Below are positions 12,700 through 12,973 of a stretch of DNA of 12,973 nucleotides, one piece after another. This DNA is from Saprospiraceae bacterium UBA2329. Lineage in GTDB: Bacteria > Bacteroidota > Bacteroidia > Chitinophagales > Saprospiraceae. Below the pieces are notes generated by a model. It had not been told where the DNA came from, ran no database searches, and saw nothing but the letters and a program-made list of their open reading frames with translations. Within the stretch, counting starts at the first letter, position 1, and each line of letters starts with the position of its first letter. The stretch is from positions 5,906 to 18,878 of the forward strand of contig DDUV01000076.1 in assembly GCA_002344975.1 (NCBI GenBank), in the 5' to 3' direction. The position numbers and the translations under genes are program-made.

Positions 12700-12973
12700 T
12701 TATTCCAATTTTTTCAGTTCCTCCTCCGATAGCCCCGTTTCAAGCGCCGCATCTTTGACGGACATACCCGTGCGCAGCAGCAGGCGGGCTAATTTGATTC
12801 GGGCATGGCGCGCTTGTTCCAGCGCCAATTCTTCGCGCGCTTTTGCTTCTTCTTTCTGGCGGCGTTCTTCTTCTTCGCGTGCTTTTGCTTCTTCTTCGCG
12901 TGCTTTTGCTTCTTCAGCCGTTCGCTTGTAGTACGCTTTATCTGCCTCCTGCTGAGCGAAGATGGCCTCCACT
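12700..12973 (-). CDS. C-terminal end of an Rpn/PD-(D/E)XK-transposase-family-like protein (partial)
   Basis: The window cuts this gene: about 91 C-terminal residues are visible. They form a charged coiled coil rich in A, K, R and E (AEEAKAREEEAKAREEEERRQKEEAKAREELALEQ), followed by ARIKLARLLLRTGMSVKDAALETGLSEEELKKLE, a pattern common at the C-terminus of Rpn-type recombination-promoting nucleases/PD-(D/E)XK transposase-family proteins in Bacteroidota. The nuclease domain lies outside the window, so the assignment rests on the tail alone. An apparent GTG at 12972 is internal, not a start. The coiled-coil DNA contains a perfect 21-base tandem duplication. Confidence 0.55.
   Translation of the reverse strand, partial: VEAIFAQQEADKAYYKRTAEEAKAREEEAKAREEEERRQKEEAKAREELALEQARHARIKLARLLLRTGMSVKDAALETGLSEEELKKLE
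12867..12908. repeat. Two perfect 21-base tandem repeats in the coiled-coil region
   Basis: A 21-base unit occurs at 12867-12887 and again, identical, at 12888-12908, with a partial copy after it. It encodes seven residues (AKAREEE), one heptad, so changes in copy number would lengthen or shorten the coiled coil without a frameshift. Confidence 0.85.

Overview
The window looks like a chromosomal segment of a Bacteroidota bacterium, possibly a Saprospiria- or Chitinophagia-like lineage. This rests on two secreted proteins ending in type IX secretion (T9SS) C-terminal sorting domains, a Bacteroidota-style Rhs/YD-repeat protein, an unusually long LepB-type signal peptidase, and promoter-like elements of the TAnnTTTG type in place of obvious Shine-Dalgarno sites. 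There are no rRNA or tRNA genes and no CRISPR array.

Left part (1-5082, minus strand): a polymorphic-toxin (Rhs) locus. A 1286-codon YD-repeat/Rhs-core gene (949-4809) ends, after its DPDG boundary, in an AT-richer 209-residue C-terminal tip (949-1578) with a hydrophobic hairpin. Seven bases downstream is a small AT-rich gene for a three-helix membrane protein (591-941), a good candidate immunity protein. Beyond it is a second, headless Rhs core fragment (1-387). It is a direct repeat of 2039-2425 with 13 substitutions and no indel, 10 of them silent, and it runs out of the window towards an unseen tip. The main Rhs gene is also headless: its frame is open and protein-like up to about 4980 with no ATG, then turns into Lys-rich noncoding sequence. 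The locus therefore reads as stacked, 5'-truncated Rhs cassettes (core + toxin tip + immunity) that can recombine through their shared core.

Middle (5083-10246): a REP-like palindrome (5143-5182); a translationally coupled minus-strand pair (a CYTH-like protein and a small exported protein of unknown function); then, on the plus strand, an exported CxxCH protein with a T9SS tail, a strong terminator, and an apparent two-gene operon of signal peptidase I (lepB) and an Amidase_3 N-acetylmuramoyl-L-alanine amidase with a Pro/Thr-rich linker. The last two both act at the cell envelope.

Right part (10247-12973, minus strand): a repeat-rich convergent intergenic region with a clear terminator, an ECF sigma factor, a 311-base AT-rich spacer, an exported cyanophycinase-like (S51) protein with a T9SS tail, and the C-terminal end of a coiled-coil protein resembling Rpn/PD-(D/E)XK transposase-family tails, cut by the window edge.

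The most interesting object is the Rhs tip/immunity pair with its second, recombination-ready cassette. The tip and immunity protein match no family I can name.
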